A DNA stretch of 16,536 bases from Merdimonas faecigallinarum (GTDB lineage Bacteria > Bacillota > Clostridia > Lachnospirales > Lachnospiraceae). Positions 7,041-14,328 of this stretch are shown here, piece by piece. The stretch's first letter is position 1. Each line of letters opens with the position of its first letter. The position numbers were made by a program, and so were the translations under genes. The stretch is from contig DWXJ01000110.1 of assembly GCA_019119285.1 (NCBI GenBank), positions 1 to 16,536 on the forward strand, given 5' to 3'. The notes under the pieces were generated by a model that saw only the letters and a list, made by a program, of their open reading frames with translations, ran no database searches and was not told the DNA's origin.

Positions 7041-8973
7041 AGCGGGGAAGGCGTATTATCAGGATGCCGAAGAGATCATGAGCAATTATGAGTACGACCG
7101 CCTCTATGATGAACTTCTGGATCTGGAGAAAGAGCTGGGGACCACGCTTTCCAACAGTCCCACCGTCAATGTCGGGTACGAAGTGTTAAGTGAACTTCCA
7201 AAAGAACGGCATGAGAGGCCCATGCTTTCCCTGGATAAAACCAAAGACGTGGCGGAGCTGGAAGCGTTCGTCGGGGAACAGGAGGCCTTAATGTCCTGGA
7301 AGATGGACGGGCTGACGATCGTTCTGACTTACCGGGAGGGAGCGCTTTACAAAGCCGTGACCAGAGGAAACGGCGAAGTGGGCGAAGTGGTGACGGCCAA
7401 TGCCCGGGTGTTCCGCAATATTCCCCTGAAGATCCCCTATCAGGGAGAACTGATCCTCCGGGGCGAGGCGGTGATCGGCTACCGGGATTTTGAAAAGATC
7501 AATCAGGAGATCGCGGACGCCGACGCAAAATATAAGAATCCGCGGAATCTCTGCAGCGGTTCGGTGCGGCAGTTAAATAACGAGATCACAGCCAGGAGAA
7601 ATGTAAAATTCTACGCATTTACGCTGGTACAGGCGGATGGCGTGGAGTTCCATAATTCCAGGAAGGTGCAGATGGAGTGGCTGAAAAGCCAGGGGTTCCA
7701 GGTGGTAGAATACCGGATGGTGACAAGAGATACGGTGCGCGCTGCGGTGGAGGAGTTTGCGGCCAGGATCGCAGACAATGATTTCCCTTCCGACGGACTG
7801 GTGCTGACCTATGATGACATTGCCTATGGCGCGTCCCTTGGAAGAACTTCCAAGTTCCCCCGGGATTCCTATGCCTTTAAGTGGGCCGATGAAGTGCGCA
7901 AGACCCGGCTTCTGGAGATCGAGTGGAGCCCTTCCAGGACCGGGCTTATCAATCCGGTGGCGATCTTTGAACCGGTGGAGCTGGAAGGAACCACAGTCAG
8001 CCGTGCCAGCGTCCACAACATCAGCATCATGGAGGATCTGGAGCTTGGCGCAGGCGATACCATCGAAGTCTACAAGGCCAACATGATCATTCCGCAGATC
8101 GCCCGGAATCTGACCAGAAGCGGAGTAAGAGATATCCCGTCTGTCTGTCCGGTCTGTGGCGGCAAGACAGAGATCCGCCAGGATGGAAACGCCAGGACTT
8201 TGTATTGCACCAATCCGGACTGTCAGGCCAAGCATGTAAAATCCTTTGCGCTGTTTGTCAGCCGGGACGCCTTAAATATCGAGGGACTGTCAGAAGCAAC
8301 ACTGGAAAAATTCATCGGGATGGGTTATATTAAAGAATATGCAGATATTTTCCATCTGGACCGTTACCAGGAGGAGATCTGTCAGATGGAAGGATTTGGC
8401 GAAAAGTCTTATCAGAATCTGATGGACAGCATTGAAAAGGCCAGAACCACCACTCTTGCGCGGGTGATCTACGGGATCGGGATCCCGGGCATCGGCCTTG
8501 CCAATGCGAAAATGATCTGCAGAGAATTTCATAACGATGTGGAAGCGCTGCTCCAGGCAAAAGAAGAGGATCTAAGCGCCATTTCCGGTGTGGGAGAAGT
8601 GCTGGCAGGCGCCTTTACCGGGTATTTTGCCCAGAAAGATCATGTGGAAAGATTCCGGAACCTGTTAAAGGAACTGGTGATCCCGGAGGAAGAGGCCGGC
8701 GAAGCAAAGCAGATCTTCGCAGGAGTGAATTTCGTCATTACCGGAAGTGTGGAGCATTTTGCCAACCGGAGCGAGGTCAAGGAGCTGATCGAGAGCCTGG
8801 GCGGAAAGGTGACCGGTTCGGTGACATCCAAAACCAATTATCTGATCAATAATGATGTGACATCCACATCTTCCAAGAACAAAAAAGCAAATGAACTGGG
8901 GATTCCCATTATCTCAGAAGAGACCTTCCTTCAGATGGTCCGCGAAGGAGGGACCGCGCAGGCCGGCGAGTGA
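6988..8973 (+). CDS. ligA: NAD-dependent DNA ligase, divergent LigA
   Basis: Joins nicks in DNA using NAD+. The 661 residues show the full LigA order: Ia domain (YYQ...YEYDRLYDEL, 23-43), adenylation domain with nucleophile Lys105 in KMDG and NPRNLCSGSVRQL (184-196), OB fold (SRTGLINPVAIFEPVEL), zinc finger with Cys387, Cys390, Cys407 and Cys412, helix-hairpin-helix repeats (IGIPGIGLANA, ISGVGEVLA) and a C-terminal BRCT domain (about 573-650). Several residues differ from E. coli LigA: the motif IV DGVVIK is DGLVLT (Thr274 for Lys290), and His23 and Asp32 of the NMN site appear as Tyr and Asn. The start at 6988 has AAAGGAG four bases upstream; Met9 has no good site. It overlaps rluF by 53 bases. 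Confidence 0.92.
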   Translation: MEKSKLARMQELVEILNKAGKAYYQDAEEIMSNYEYDRLYDELLDLEKELGTTLSNSPTVNVGYEVLSELPKERHERPMLSLDKTKDVAELEAFVGEQEALMSWKMDGLTIVLTYREGALYKAVTRGNGEVGEVVTANARVFRNIPLKIPYQGELILRGEAVIGYRDFEKINQEIADADAKYKNPRNLCSGSVRQLNNEITARRNVKFYAFTLVQADGVEFHNSRKVQMEWLKSQGFQVVEYRMVTRDTVRAAVEEFAARIADNDFPSDGLVLTYDDIAYGASLGRTSKFPRDSYAFKWADEVRKTRLLEIEWSPSRTGLINPVAIFEPVELEGTTVSRASVHNISIMEDLELGAGDTIEVYKANMIIPQIARNLTRSGVRDIPSVCPVCGGKTEIRQDGNARTLYCTNPDCQAKHVKSFALFVSRDALNIEGLSEATLEKFIGMGYIKEYADIFHLDRYQEEICQMEGFGEKSYQNLMDSIEKARTTTLARVIYGIGIPGIGLANAKMICREFHNDVEALLQAKEEDLSAISGVGEVLAGAFTGYFAQKDHVERFRNLLKELVIPEEEAGEAKQIFAGVNFVITGSVEHFANRSEVKELIESLGGKVTGSVTSKTNYLINNDVTSTSSKNKKANELGIPIISEETFLQMVREGGTAQAGE

Positions 8974-9019
8974 TGGGAAGCGGCTGGAAAAGAACCAGAT
9001 TTTAGAAAGAGGGTTAAAC

Positions 9020-10453
9020 ATGTCAGAACAGGATAAAAATGAACAGACAGAAGTAGAAACCATCGATACTGCCGGGAAAGAGACCGGAGAAGAGAATCAC
9101 CATAAAGAAGACGCATATGAAAAGATCTGTTCCGTCTGCCACCGGCCGGAAAGTGTGGCCGGTAAGATGATTGACCTGCCGGGAGGATTTTCCGTGTGCA
9201 GCGACTGTATGCAGAGAAGCTTTGACGCCATGAAAAACGGGCAGATCGATTACAGCCAGCTTCTGAATATGCCGGGTGTGCATTTTATGAATATGGCGGA
9301 TCTGGAACAGGCGATCCCGAAGCAGCAAAAGATCAAGAAGAAAAAAGAGGGCGAAGAGCACAAGCCGCTTATTGATATCCGCAAGATCCCGGCGCCGCAC
9401 AAGATCAAGGCCAGCCTGGATGAATATGTAGTGGGTCAGGAGTACGCTAAAAAAGCCATGTCCGTGGCTGTTTACAATCATTATAAGCGGGTGGCGACGG
9501 ACTCTATGGATGATATTGAGATTGAGAAGTCCAATATGCTGATGATCGGTCCCACTGGTTCCGGCAAGACCTATCTGGTCAAGACGCTGGCCAGGATCCT
9601 GGATGTGCCTCTTGCCATTACGGACGCCACTTCTCTTACCGAAGCCGGTTACATCGGCGACGATATTGAAAGCGTAGTCTCCAAGCTTCTGGCGGCTGCG
9701 GATAATGATGTGGAGAAGGCGGAGCAGGGAATCATTTTCATCGATGAGATCGACAAGATCGCCAAAAAGAAGAATACCAATCAGCGGGACGTCAGCGGGG
9801 AATCGGTACAGCAGGGTATGCTGAAGCTGCTGGAGGGAAGTGACGTGGAAGTGCCGGTGGGCGCGAACAGCAAAAATGCCATGGTTCCGCTGACTACAGT
9901 GAATACCAGGAACATCCTCTTTATCTGCGGCGGAGCGTTCCCGGATCTGGAGGGTATTATAAAAGAGCGCCTGACCAAGCAGTCTTCGATTGGATTTGGC
10001 GCGGACTTAAAGGATAAATATGACCATGACAAGACCATCCTTTCCAAAGTGACTACGGAGGATCTGCGGAATTTCGGTATGATCCCGGAATTTCTGGGAA
10101 GACTGCCTATCGTCTTTACGCTGGAGGGCATGAATGAGGAAATGCTGGTCAAGATCTTAAAGGAGCCCAAAAACGCGATTCTGAAACAATACCAGAAGCT
10201 GCTGGCGCTGGACGAGGTCAGGCTGGATTTTGACGAGGAAGCGCTGACAGCCATTGCCAGAAAGGCGATGAAAAAAGACACCGGGGCCAGAGCGCTTCGG
10301 GCCATCATTGAAGAATTTATGCTGGACATCATGTATGAGATCCCCAAGGATGACAGCATCGGCCAGGTGACTATCACAAAGGAATACATAGAAGGGACAG
10401 GGGGACCTGTGATCCAGCTGCGGGGCCAGGAGGTGCCAAGGCTGAACGGCTAA
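9020..10453 (+). CDS. clpX: ClpX-family AAA+ unfoldase with altered pore loop
   Basis: ATP-driven unfoldase that feeds proteins to ClpP. The 477 residues include an acidic start, a zinc-binding domain (Cys37, Cys40, Cys60, Cys63), a Lys-rich linker, then the AAA+ module: Walker A GPTGSGKT (177-184), GYIG pore-1 loop (210-213), Walker B IIFIDE (238-243), arginine finger GRLP (Arg361), sensor 2 GAR (Arg424). The IGFG tripeptide loop (324-327) used to dock on ClpP is kept. The pore-2 RKH motif of standard ClpX is replaced by SKN (284-286) with no change in length, so this may be a specialised paralogue rather than the main ClpX, which usually sits beside clpP. The start at 9020 follows GAGGG; the frame extends upstream to 8891, but inside ligA. 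The ligA gap is 46 bp. Confidence 0.85.
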   Translation: MSEQDKNEQTEVETIDTAGKETGEENHHKEDAYEKICSVCHRPESVAGKMIDLPGGFSVCSDCMQRSFDAMKNGQIDYSQLLNMPGVHFMNMADLEQAIPKQQKIKKKKEGEEHKPLIDIRKIPAPHKIKASLDEYVVGQEYAKKAMSVAVYNHYKRVATDSMDDIEIEKSNMLMIGPTGSGKTYLVKTLARILDVPLAITDATSLTEAGYIGDDIESVVSKLLAAADNDVEKAEQGIIFIDEIDKIAKKKNTNQRDVSGESVQQGMLKLLEGSDVEVPVGANSKNAMVPLTTVNTRNILFICGGAFPDLEGIIKERLTKQSSIGFGADLKDKYDHDKTILSKVTTEDLRNFGMIPEFLGRLPIVFTLEGMNEEMLVKILKEPKNAILKQYQKLLALDEVRLDFDEEALTAIARKAMKKDTGARALRAIIEEFMLDIMYEIPKDDSIGQVTITKEYIEGTGGPVIQLRGQEVPRLNG

Positions 10454-10483
10454 CCGGTCTGCCCTGAATGTTACAGAAGAAAG

Positions 10484-10547
10484 CCTCATATATTTTATAC
10501 AGCCGGAGGAAGAAGATCCGGCAGTATAAGATGTATGAGGTGTTTTT
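10484..10547 (+). terminator. Long hairpin: clpX terminator that buries the next ribosome site
   Basis: Three stacked helices: CCTCATA (10484-10490) with TATGAGG (10534-10540), TTATAC (10495-10500) with GTATAA (10524-10529), GCCGGA (10502-10507) with TCCGGC (10517-10522), around a purine loop, followed by TGTTTTT (10541-10547). It has the form of a rho-independent terminator for the clpX operon. The GAGG that serves the next ATG (10548) forms the end of the 3' arm, so any read-through transcript would have its ribosome site sequestered. Confidence 0.75.
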
Positions 10548-12284
10548 ATGGGATCATTGACATGTCGGGAGAAGATTCTTTCGGAGGATTACTGGGATTT
10601 TCTGCTTCCGGACTACCGGGAAGATCCGGTCGGGCCCTTTCAGGAACGGGACGGCTGTGTGCAGGAAGGAGATTTCGGGTACCGGGTATCCTATCTGGAG
10701 CAGGAGGAGCGGGAGTCGTTGTCCTTTTCCCGCTATGGCTATTACTCCATTCCTAAATGCTACACGCCTCTGGATATGGACGCGGTGAATGTGGCCGGGA
10801 TCACAGCAGTACAGAATTATCCGGCGCTTCAGACTATGGGAGAGGGAGTGCTGATCGGCTTTGCAGATACAGGCATTGACTGGAGAAGCCCGGTATTTCA
10901 AAGGCTGGACGGAAAAACCAGGATCTTGGGTATCTGGGATCAGACCGCTCCTGCCGGGGACGGGGCAGATTCTTCCGGGGCAGCATATGGCAGGGTGGTG
11001 GATGAGGCGGAGATCAACCGGATGCTGGAGGAGATGGGAACTGGCGCTGGAGAAAACCGGTATGCGGATCCCGGGGAAGCGCCGGGGATCGATCCGGACG
11101 GGCACGGCAGTTTTCTTGCCAGTGTGGCGGCAGGAAGCGCGGACCCTGAGAACCGGTTTATCGGGGCTGCGCCGGAGGCTTCGATCGCCATGGTAAAGCT
11201 GAAGCCTGCCAAGAAGTATTTGAAAGATTTTTATGGGATCCCGCAGGAGGTGGTCTGTTATCAGGAAAATGATATCCTGCTGGGGCTTGCGTATCTGAAC
11301 CGCCTGGCACAGGAAAGAGGGATGCCGCTGGTGCTGTGTCTTGCGATGGGAACGAATTTTGGCGGCCACAACGGTTCCTCGGTGCTGGCCAGAGTCCTGG
11401 ACCGTTATGCGTATCTGACAGACCGCGCCGTAGTGGTGGGTGCCGGGAATGAGGCGGCGCAGCGGCACCATTTTTCCCACCGGTTCCAGAAGGATCAGGA
11501 AACGGTGACTGCGGAGATCCGGGCAGGCGAGGGAACCGGCGGATTTTCCGCGGAGGTGTGGGCGAGGCTGCCGGATGTGGTGACCTTGTCGGTGGTATCG
11601 CCGTCCGGGGAGCGCACCCGGCCCATTTCCCTCAGACAGGGGCAGAAATATGACTGGGTGTTTACCTTTGACGGTACAAAGGTTACGGTGGAAGACCGCA
11701 TTTTGCTGGAAAATAATGATTCCCAGGTGATCTTCCTGCGGTTTGAAGACCCGGCGCCCGGGATCTGGAAGCTGGAACTTTTGTCCATACAAAGAGCCGC
11801 GGGCGAGGTACACATTTGGCTTCCGGTGCGGGAATTCTTAAGACGCGAGGTGTTTTTCCTGGAAGCGGACGCGGACCTTACGATGACAGAGCCCGGGAGC
11901 GCTTCGGCGGTTATGACTGCGGCCTACTACAACGGAAAGGATAATGGAGTTGATATTCATTCCGGGAGAGGGTATACTAGAAATGGAAAGATTAAGCCGG
12001 ATTTTGCGGCGCCGGGCGTCGGGATCACAGGCCTTGGAACGGATGGAAATTTTACAGTCAGAACCAGTTCCAGCGCGGCGGCAGGCATTGCGGCAGGCGC
12101 ATCCGCCCTTCTGATGGAATGGCTGAGAGCGCAGCCGGATACGCTGGGCGTGACCTCTGTACAGATCCGCAATATCATCGTGCTGGGAGCCGGGCAGAGA
12201 GAGTTTATGGAGTATCCGAACCGGGAGTGGGGCTACGGGACGCTGAATGTATACCAGTCCCTGGACCGCCTGCGGCAGCTGTAA
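10548..12284 (+). CDS. Csp-like S8 (subtilisin family) serine peptidase
   Basis: A 578-residue subtilisin-fold protein without signal peptide, so probably cytoplasmic or forespore-type, like the Clostridial CspA/B/C group. Asp107 lies in GFADTGID, His186 in DGHGS, and the oxyanion Asn301 in GAGNE; a long beta-rich insert (about 315-445) lies between Asn and Ser, as in Csp proteins. The serine region reads RTSSSAAAGIAAG where relatives have RTGTS; alignment puts the nucleophile at Ser509 and replaces Gly-Thr-Ser by Ser-Ser-Ser. Csp peptidases activate germination hydrolases, and some family members are inactive pseudoproteases; which applies here is open. Translation starts at 10548 with GAGG seven bases upstream, hidden in the hairpin. 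AAGGAG of the next gene follows within 20 bp of the stop, so they are likely co-transcribed. Confidence 0.85.
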   Translation: MGSLTCREKILSEDYWDFLLPDYREDPVGPFQERDGCVQEGDFGYRVSYLEQEERESLSFSRYGYYSIPKCYTPLDMDAVNVAGITAVQNYPALQTMGEGVLIGFADTGIDWRSPVFQRLDGKTRILGIWDQTAPAGDGADSSGAAYGRVVDEAEINRMLEEMGTGAGENRYADPGEAPGIDPDGHGSFLASVAAGSADPENRFIGAAPEASIAMVKLKPAKKYLKDFYGIPQEVVCYQENDILLGLAYLNRLAQERGMPLVLCLAMGTNFGGHNGSSVLARVLDRYAYLTDRAVVVGAGNEAAQRHHFSHRFQKDQETVTAEIRAGEGTGGFSAEVWARLPDVVTLSVVSPSGERTRPISLRQGQKYDWVFTFDGTKVTVEDRILLENNDSQVIFLRFEDPAPGIWKLELLSIQRAAGEVHIWLPVREFLRREVFFLEADADLTMTEPGSASAVMTAAYYNGKDNGVDIHSGRGYTRNGKIKPDFAAPGVGITGLGTDGNFTVRTSSSAAAGIAAGASALLMEWLRAQPDTLGVTSVQIRNIIVLGAGQREFMEYPNREWGYGTLNVYQSLDRLRQL

Positions 12285-12315
12285 AGAACGGCGTATGATA
12301 AAGGAGAGAAAAGGT

Positions 12316-12606
12316 ATGGCAGATTTTTTTAAAGATATGGAACAGAAATTATCAGGAGTCATCAGTGATCTTGGAAAGAAAACGGAAGACACCATAGAGA
12401 TCCAGAAGATCAAGAGCGATATCCGTTCCCTGAAACGGGCCAATGAAAGAGACCTGATCGATATCGGACGCATGGTCTATGAGAAATTCCAGCACGGAGA
12501 GATCCGGGACACAGATTATATCACGTTCTGTGAAGCGATCGAGAAACGGGAAGAGACCATCGAAAGACAGGAAGAAGAGATCGTGCGGATCCGCGAGGGC
12601 CGCTAG
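12316..12606 (+). CDS. Small coiled-coil protein of unknown function
   Basis: A 96-residue, highly charged protein predicted by eye to be almost wholly helical: an N-terminal amphipathic part (MADFFKDMEQKL), then heptad-like IEIQKIKSDIRSLKRANERDLIDIGRMVYEKF, and a C-terminal Glu/Arg coiled coil (EKREETIERQEEEIVRIREG). No membrane segment, no cysteines paired as in a zinc ribbon; it resembles the N-terminal part of small Lachnospiraceae proteins that carry a C-terminal zinc ribbon, but that ribbon is absent here. The start at 12316 has AAGGAG nine bases upstream. It lies 31 bp after the S8 gene and directly abuts the signal peptidase II-like gene, so the three form one unit. Function unknown. 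Confidence 0.75.
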   Translation: MADFFKDMEQKLSGVISDLGKKTEDTIEIQKIKSDIRSLKRANERDLIDIGRMVYEKFQHGEIRDTDYITFCEAIEKREETIERQEEEIVRIREGR

Positions 12607-13140
12607 ATGAAGATCCGGAAACATCCGCAGAAAAAAAGCCTGTGGAATATTCTTCCACGGGCTGTAAAAAAGCGGATCTGGATGCCGGGGCTTTTTGCCC
12701 TTCTTCTTGGGACGGATGAAGCGCTGAAGCAGTATGCGCAGGAGTATCTGGAACCAGGGGAAGAGCGTGTTCTTCCCGGCGGAAAACTTCTGTACCGTAA
12801 GGTTTACAATCCGGGATTTGCATTTGGAACCTTTGCACAGCATCCGGAAGCGGTCCGGAATCTGTCTCTGGCCGCCGGAGTGGTTGTGCTTGGAGACTGG
12901 GTCCGGAATCTGTGCAGGAAAGGGCATCTGCTTGCAAAGACCGGCACGACCCTGACGGCCGCCGGAGCGGCAGGCAATCTTCTGGACCGCCTGCTCCGCG
13001 GCAAGGTCGTAGATTATATCGGATTTCGTTCCGAACATGCATTTCTGGCAAAGCTGACGGCTAATCTGGCAGATTTTTATCTGGCCGCCGGAGCTTTGCT
13101 TATGACTCTGCGAAAAATTCTCGGATCTGCTGGTAAATAA
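12607..13140 (+). CDS. Signal peptidase II (LspA) family protein, divergent
   Basis: A 177-residue membrane protein with four hydrophobic segments. Lipoprotein signal peptidase signatures are all recognisable: NPGFAFG (68-74, usual N-x-G-x-A-F-G), GNLLDRLLRGKVVDYI (123-138) with Asp136, and ANLADFYL (152-159) with Asp156; the two aspartates are the expected catalytic pair, so it is probably active. The first 25 residues are basic and longer than in housekeeping LspA, and the sequence between motifs is diverged, so it may be a second copy. It starts right after the previous stop with GAGGG eight bases upstream. Its last 41 bases overlap the convergent dehydrogenase gene; no terminator separates them. 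Confidence 0.8.
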   Translation: MKIRKHPQKKSLWNILPRAVKKRIWMPGLFALLLGTDEALKQYAQEYLEPGEERVLPGGKLLYRKVYNPGFAFGTFAQHPEAVRNLSLAAGVVVLGDWVRNLCRKGHLLAKTGTTLTAAGAAGNLLDRLLRGKVVDYIGFRSEHAFLAKLTANLADFYLAAGALLMTLRKILGSAGK

Positions 13141-14038
13141 TACCCATTAGCCGGGTTCTTGCCTCTACGCTGGCCCAGCCGATATGCGGCGTGATAAATA
13201 ACCGTCTGCTGTCCCTGATGGCGTAGAGCGGATTGTCTGCGCTCATCGGCTCTTTACACAGCACGTCCAGGCCGGCAGCAGCGATCTGTCCTTCCTTCAG
13301 CGCGTCCGCAAGATCCTGTTCCACAACGATGGGTCCCCGGCCAAGATTCAGAAAGATGCAGGCCGGTTTCATTTCTTTCAGCGCGTCTGCGTTGATCAGA
13401 TTTTCTGTATATTGATTTAAAGGCGCATGGACAGAGATAATGTCCGAACTCTTAAGCAGGGTGTGAAGCGGCACCTGGTGATATCCGGGCTGTGGCGCGC
13501 TCCCCGACGGGGAAGAATATATCACATCCGCGCCGAATGCTTCTGCAATGGCGGCCACCCGCCGCCCGATATTTCCCAGACCGATGATTCCCCAGGTTTT
13601 CCCCTTGATTTCGTAAAAATGTTCTGCAAAATGTGTAAAGATGGTGTCGTTGATATAGCGGCCTTCTTTTACATATTCGTCATAATAGCGCAGCTTTTCC
13701 AGCAGGAAAAACAGCATGGCAAAGGTGTGCTGGGCCACGGATTCTGTAGAGTAGTCCGCCACATTTCGCCAGGCGATGCCACGGCTCTCCAGATATGCTT
13801 TATCCAGGTTATTGGTGCCAGTGGCAGTGACACATACCAGTTTAAGATGCCGGGCGTTCTTTACAGCAGCTTCGTCGATCCGGATCTTATTGACGATGAG
13901 CACATCTGCATCTGTAACCCGTTCCGGGACTTCTTCCGGCTGGGAAAAAGAATATTTCACCACTTCCCCCAACTGATCAAAAGCAGAGAGATCGATATCA
14001 TCCCCGATGGTCTTTGCGTCAAGAAATACAAGTTTCAT
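13100..14038 (-). CDS. D-2-hydroxyacid dehydrogenase (NAD-dependent)
   Basis: A 312-residue cytosolic oxidoreductase that interconverts a 2-keto acid and its D-2-hydroxy acid. The Rossmann motif GLGNIG lies at 153-158, followed at its usual place by an acid-lacking strand, so NAD or NADP preference cannot be read safely. Catalytic residues are present: Arg234 in NLGRGPIV, Glu263 in GLDVLCKEP, and His285 in TPHIGWAS. Overall length and motifs fit glycerate/hydroxypyruvate-type dehydrogenases; the substrate is not determined. The start at 14038 has AAGGAGG seven bases upstream. The frame stays open further upstream only because it reads through the tRNA-Gly gene, an artefact. The gene lies 51 bases behind that tRNA and may share its transcript. 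The 3' end overlaps the LspA-like gene by 41 bases. Confidence 0.88.
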   Translation of the reverse strand: MKLVFLDAKTIGDDIDLSAFDQLGEVVKYSFSQPEEVPERVTDADVLIVNKIRIDEAAVKNARHLKLVCVTATGTNNLDKAYLESRGIAWRNVADYSTESVAQHTFAMLFFLLEKLRYYDEYVKEGRYINDTIFTHFAEHFYEIKGKTWGIIGLGNIGRRVAAIAEAFGADVIYSSPSGSAPQPGYHQVPLHTLLKSSDIISVHAPLNQYTENLINADALKEMKPACIFLNLGRGPIVVEQDLADALKEGQIAAAGLDVLCKEPMSADNPLYAIRDSRRLFITPHIGWASVEARTRLMGIIYQQIREFFAES

Positions 14039-14089
14039 AATGGAACCTCCTTCCAGATGATGGATAGAATGTATTTGGGTATAGAAAAA

Positions 14090-14160
14090 AGCGGGTGATG
14101 GGAATCGAACCCACGTATCCAGCTTGGAAGGCTGGTGTTCTACCATTGAACTACACCCGC
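14090..14160 (-). tRNA. tRNA-Gly (anticodon UCC)
   Basis: Cloverleaf on the minus strand: acceptor GCGGGTG/CACCCGC, D arm GTTC-AATGGTA-GAAC, anticodon arm CCAGC-CTTCCAA-GCTGG with TCC at 14128-14126, T arm GTGGG-TTCGATT-CCCAT, and U as discriminator. No CCA is encoded; the next bases are a T run (TTTTTT from 14090), so CCA must be added by the nucleotidyltransferase. A T run at this place may give partial termination before the dehydrogenase gene. Confidence 0.96.
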
Positions 14161-14198
14161 AAAATGATGAATTATGAAATTTCCCGTGAACGTGTTAT

Positions 14199-14227
14199 AT
14201 CATATCATCTTTGATAACAAAAAGCAA
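14199..14227 (-). promoter_or_regulatory. Promoter of the tRNA-Gly transcript
   Basis: On the minus strand: TTGCTT (14227-14222), a 17-bp spacer, TATGAT (14204-14199). Transcription would begin near 14192, about 30 bases before the mature tRNA. Confidence 0.55.
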
Positions 14228-14251
14228 GAGGGAAATTAAGATTTGTTTAAG

Positions 14252-14281
14252 TTGTTTTTGAACGAGAGAATATTATATAAT
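14252..14281 (+). promoter_or_regulatory. Promoter of the C39-like peptidase gene
   Basis: TTGTTT (14252-14257), an 18-bp spacer and a perfect TATAAT (14276-14281), about 48 bases before the ATG at 14329. The -35 element is weak, which leaves room for an activator or low expression. Confidence 0.55.
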
Positions 14282-14328
14282 GGCAATACAGAATAAGGAT
14301 GAAATAGAAAAAACGAGGTGAACGACAG

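Noticed and set aside
8891..9019. Longer N-terminus for ClpX
   Set aside because: It overlaps the ligA end and has no ribosome site; GAGGG precedes the ATG at 9020.
10554..11813. Minus-strand frame of 419 codons within the S8 peptidase gene
   Set aside because: No ribosome site or family motifs; it shadows a gene whose catalytic motifs are clear on the plus strand.
14038..14090. T-box or riboswitch in the dehydrogenase leader
   Set aside because: The 51-base leader is too short and shows no specifier loop or T-box sequence; the glycine tRNA there is a true tRNA gene.
14039..14146. N-terminal extension of the dehydrogenase beginning MVEHQPSKLDTW
   Set aside because: It is the translation of the tRNA-Gly gene read in frame; the AAGGAGG seven bases before 14038 fixes the real start.
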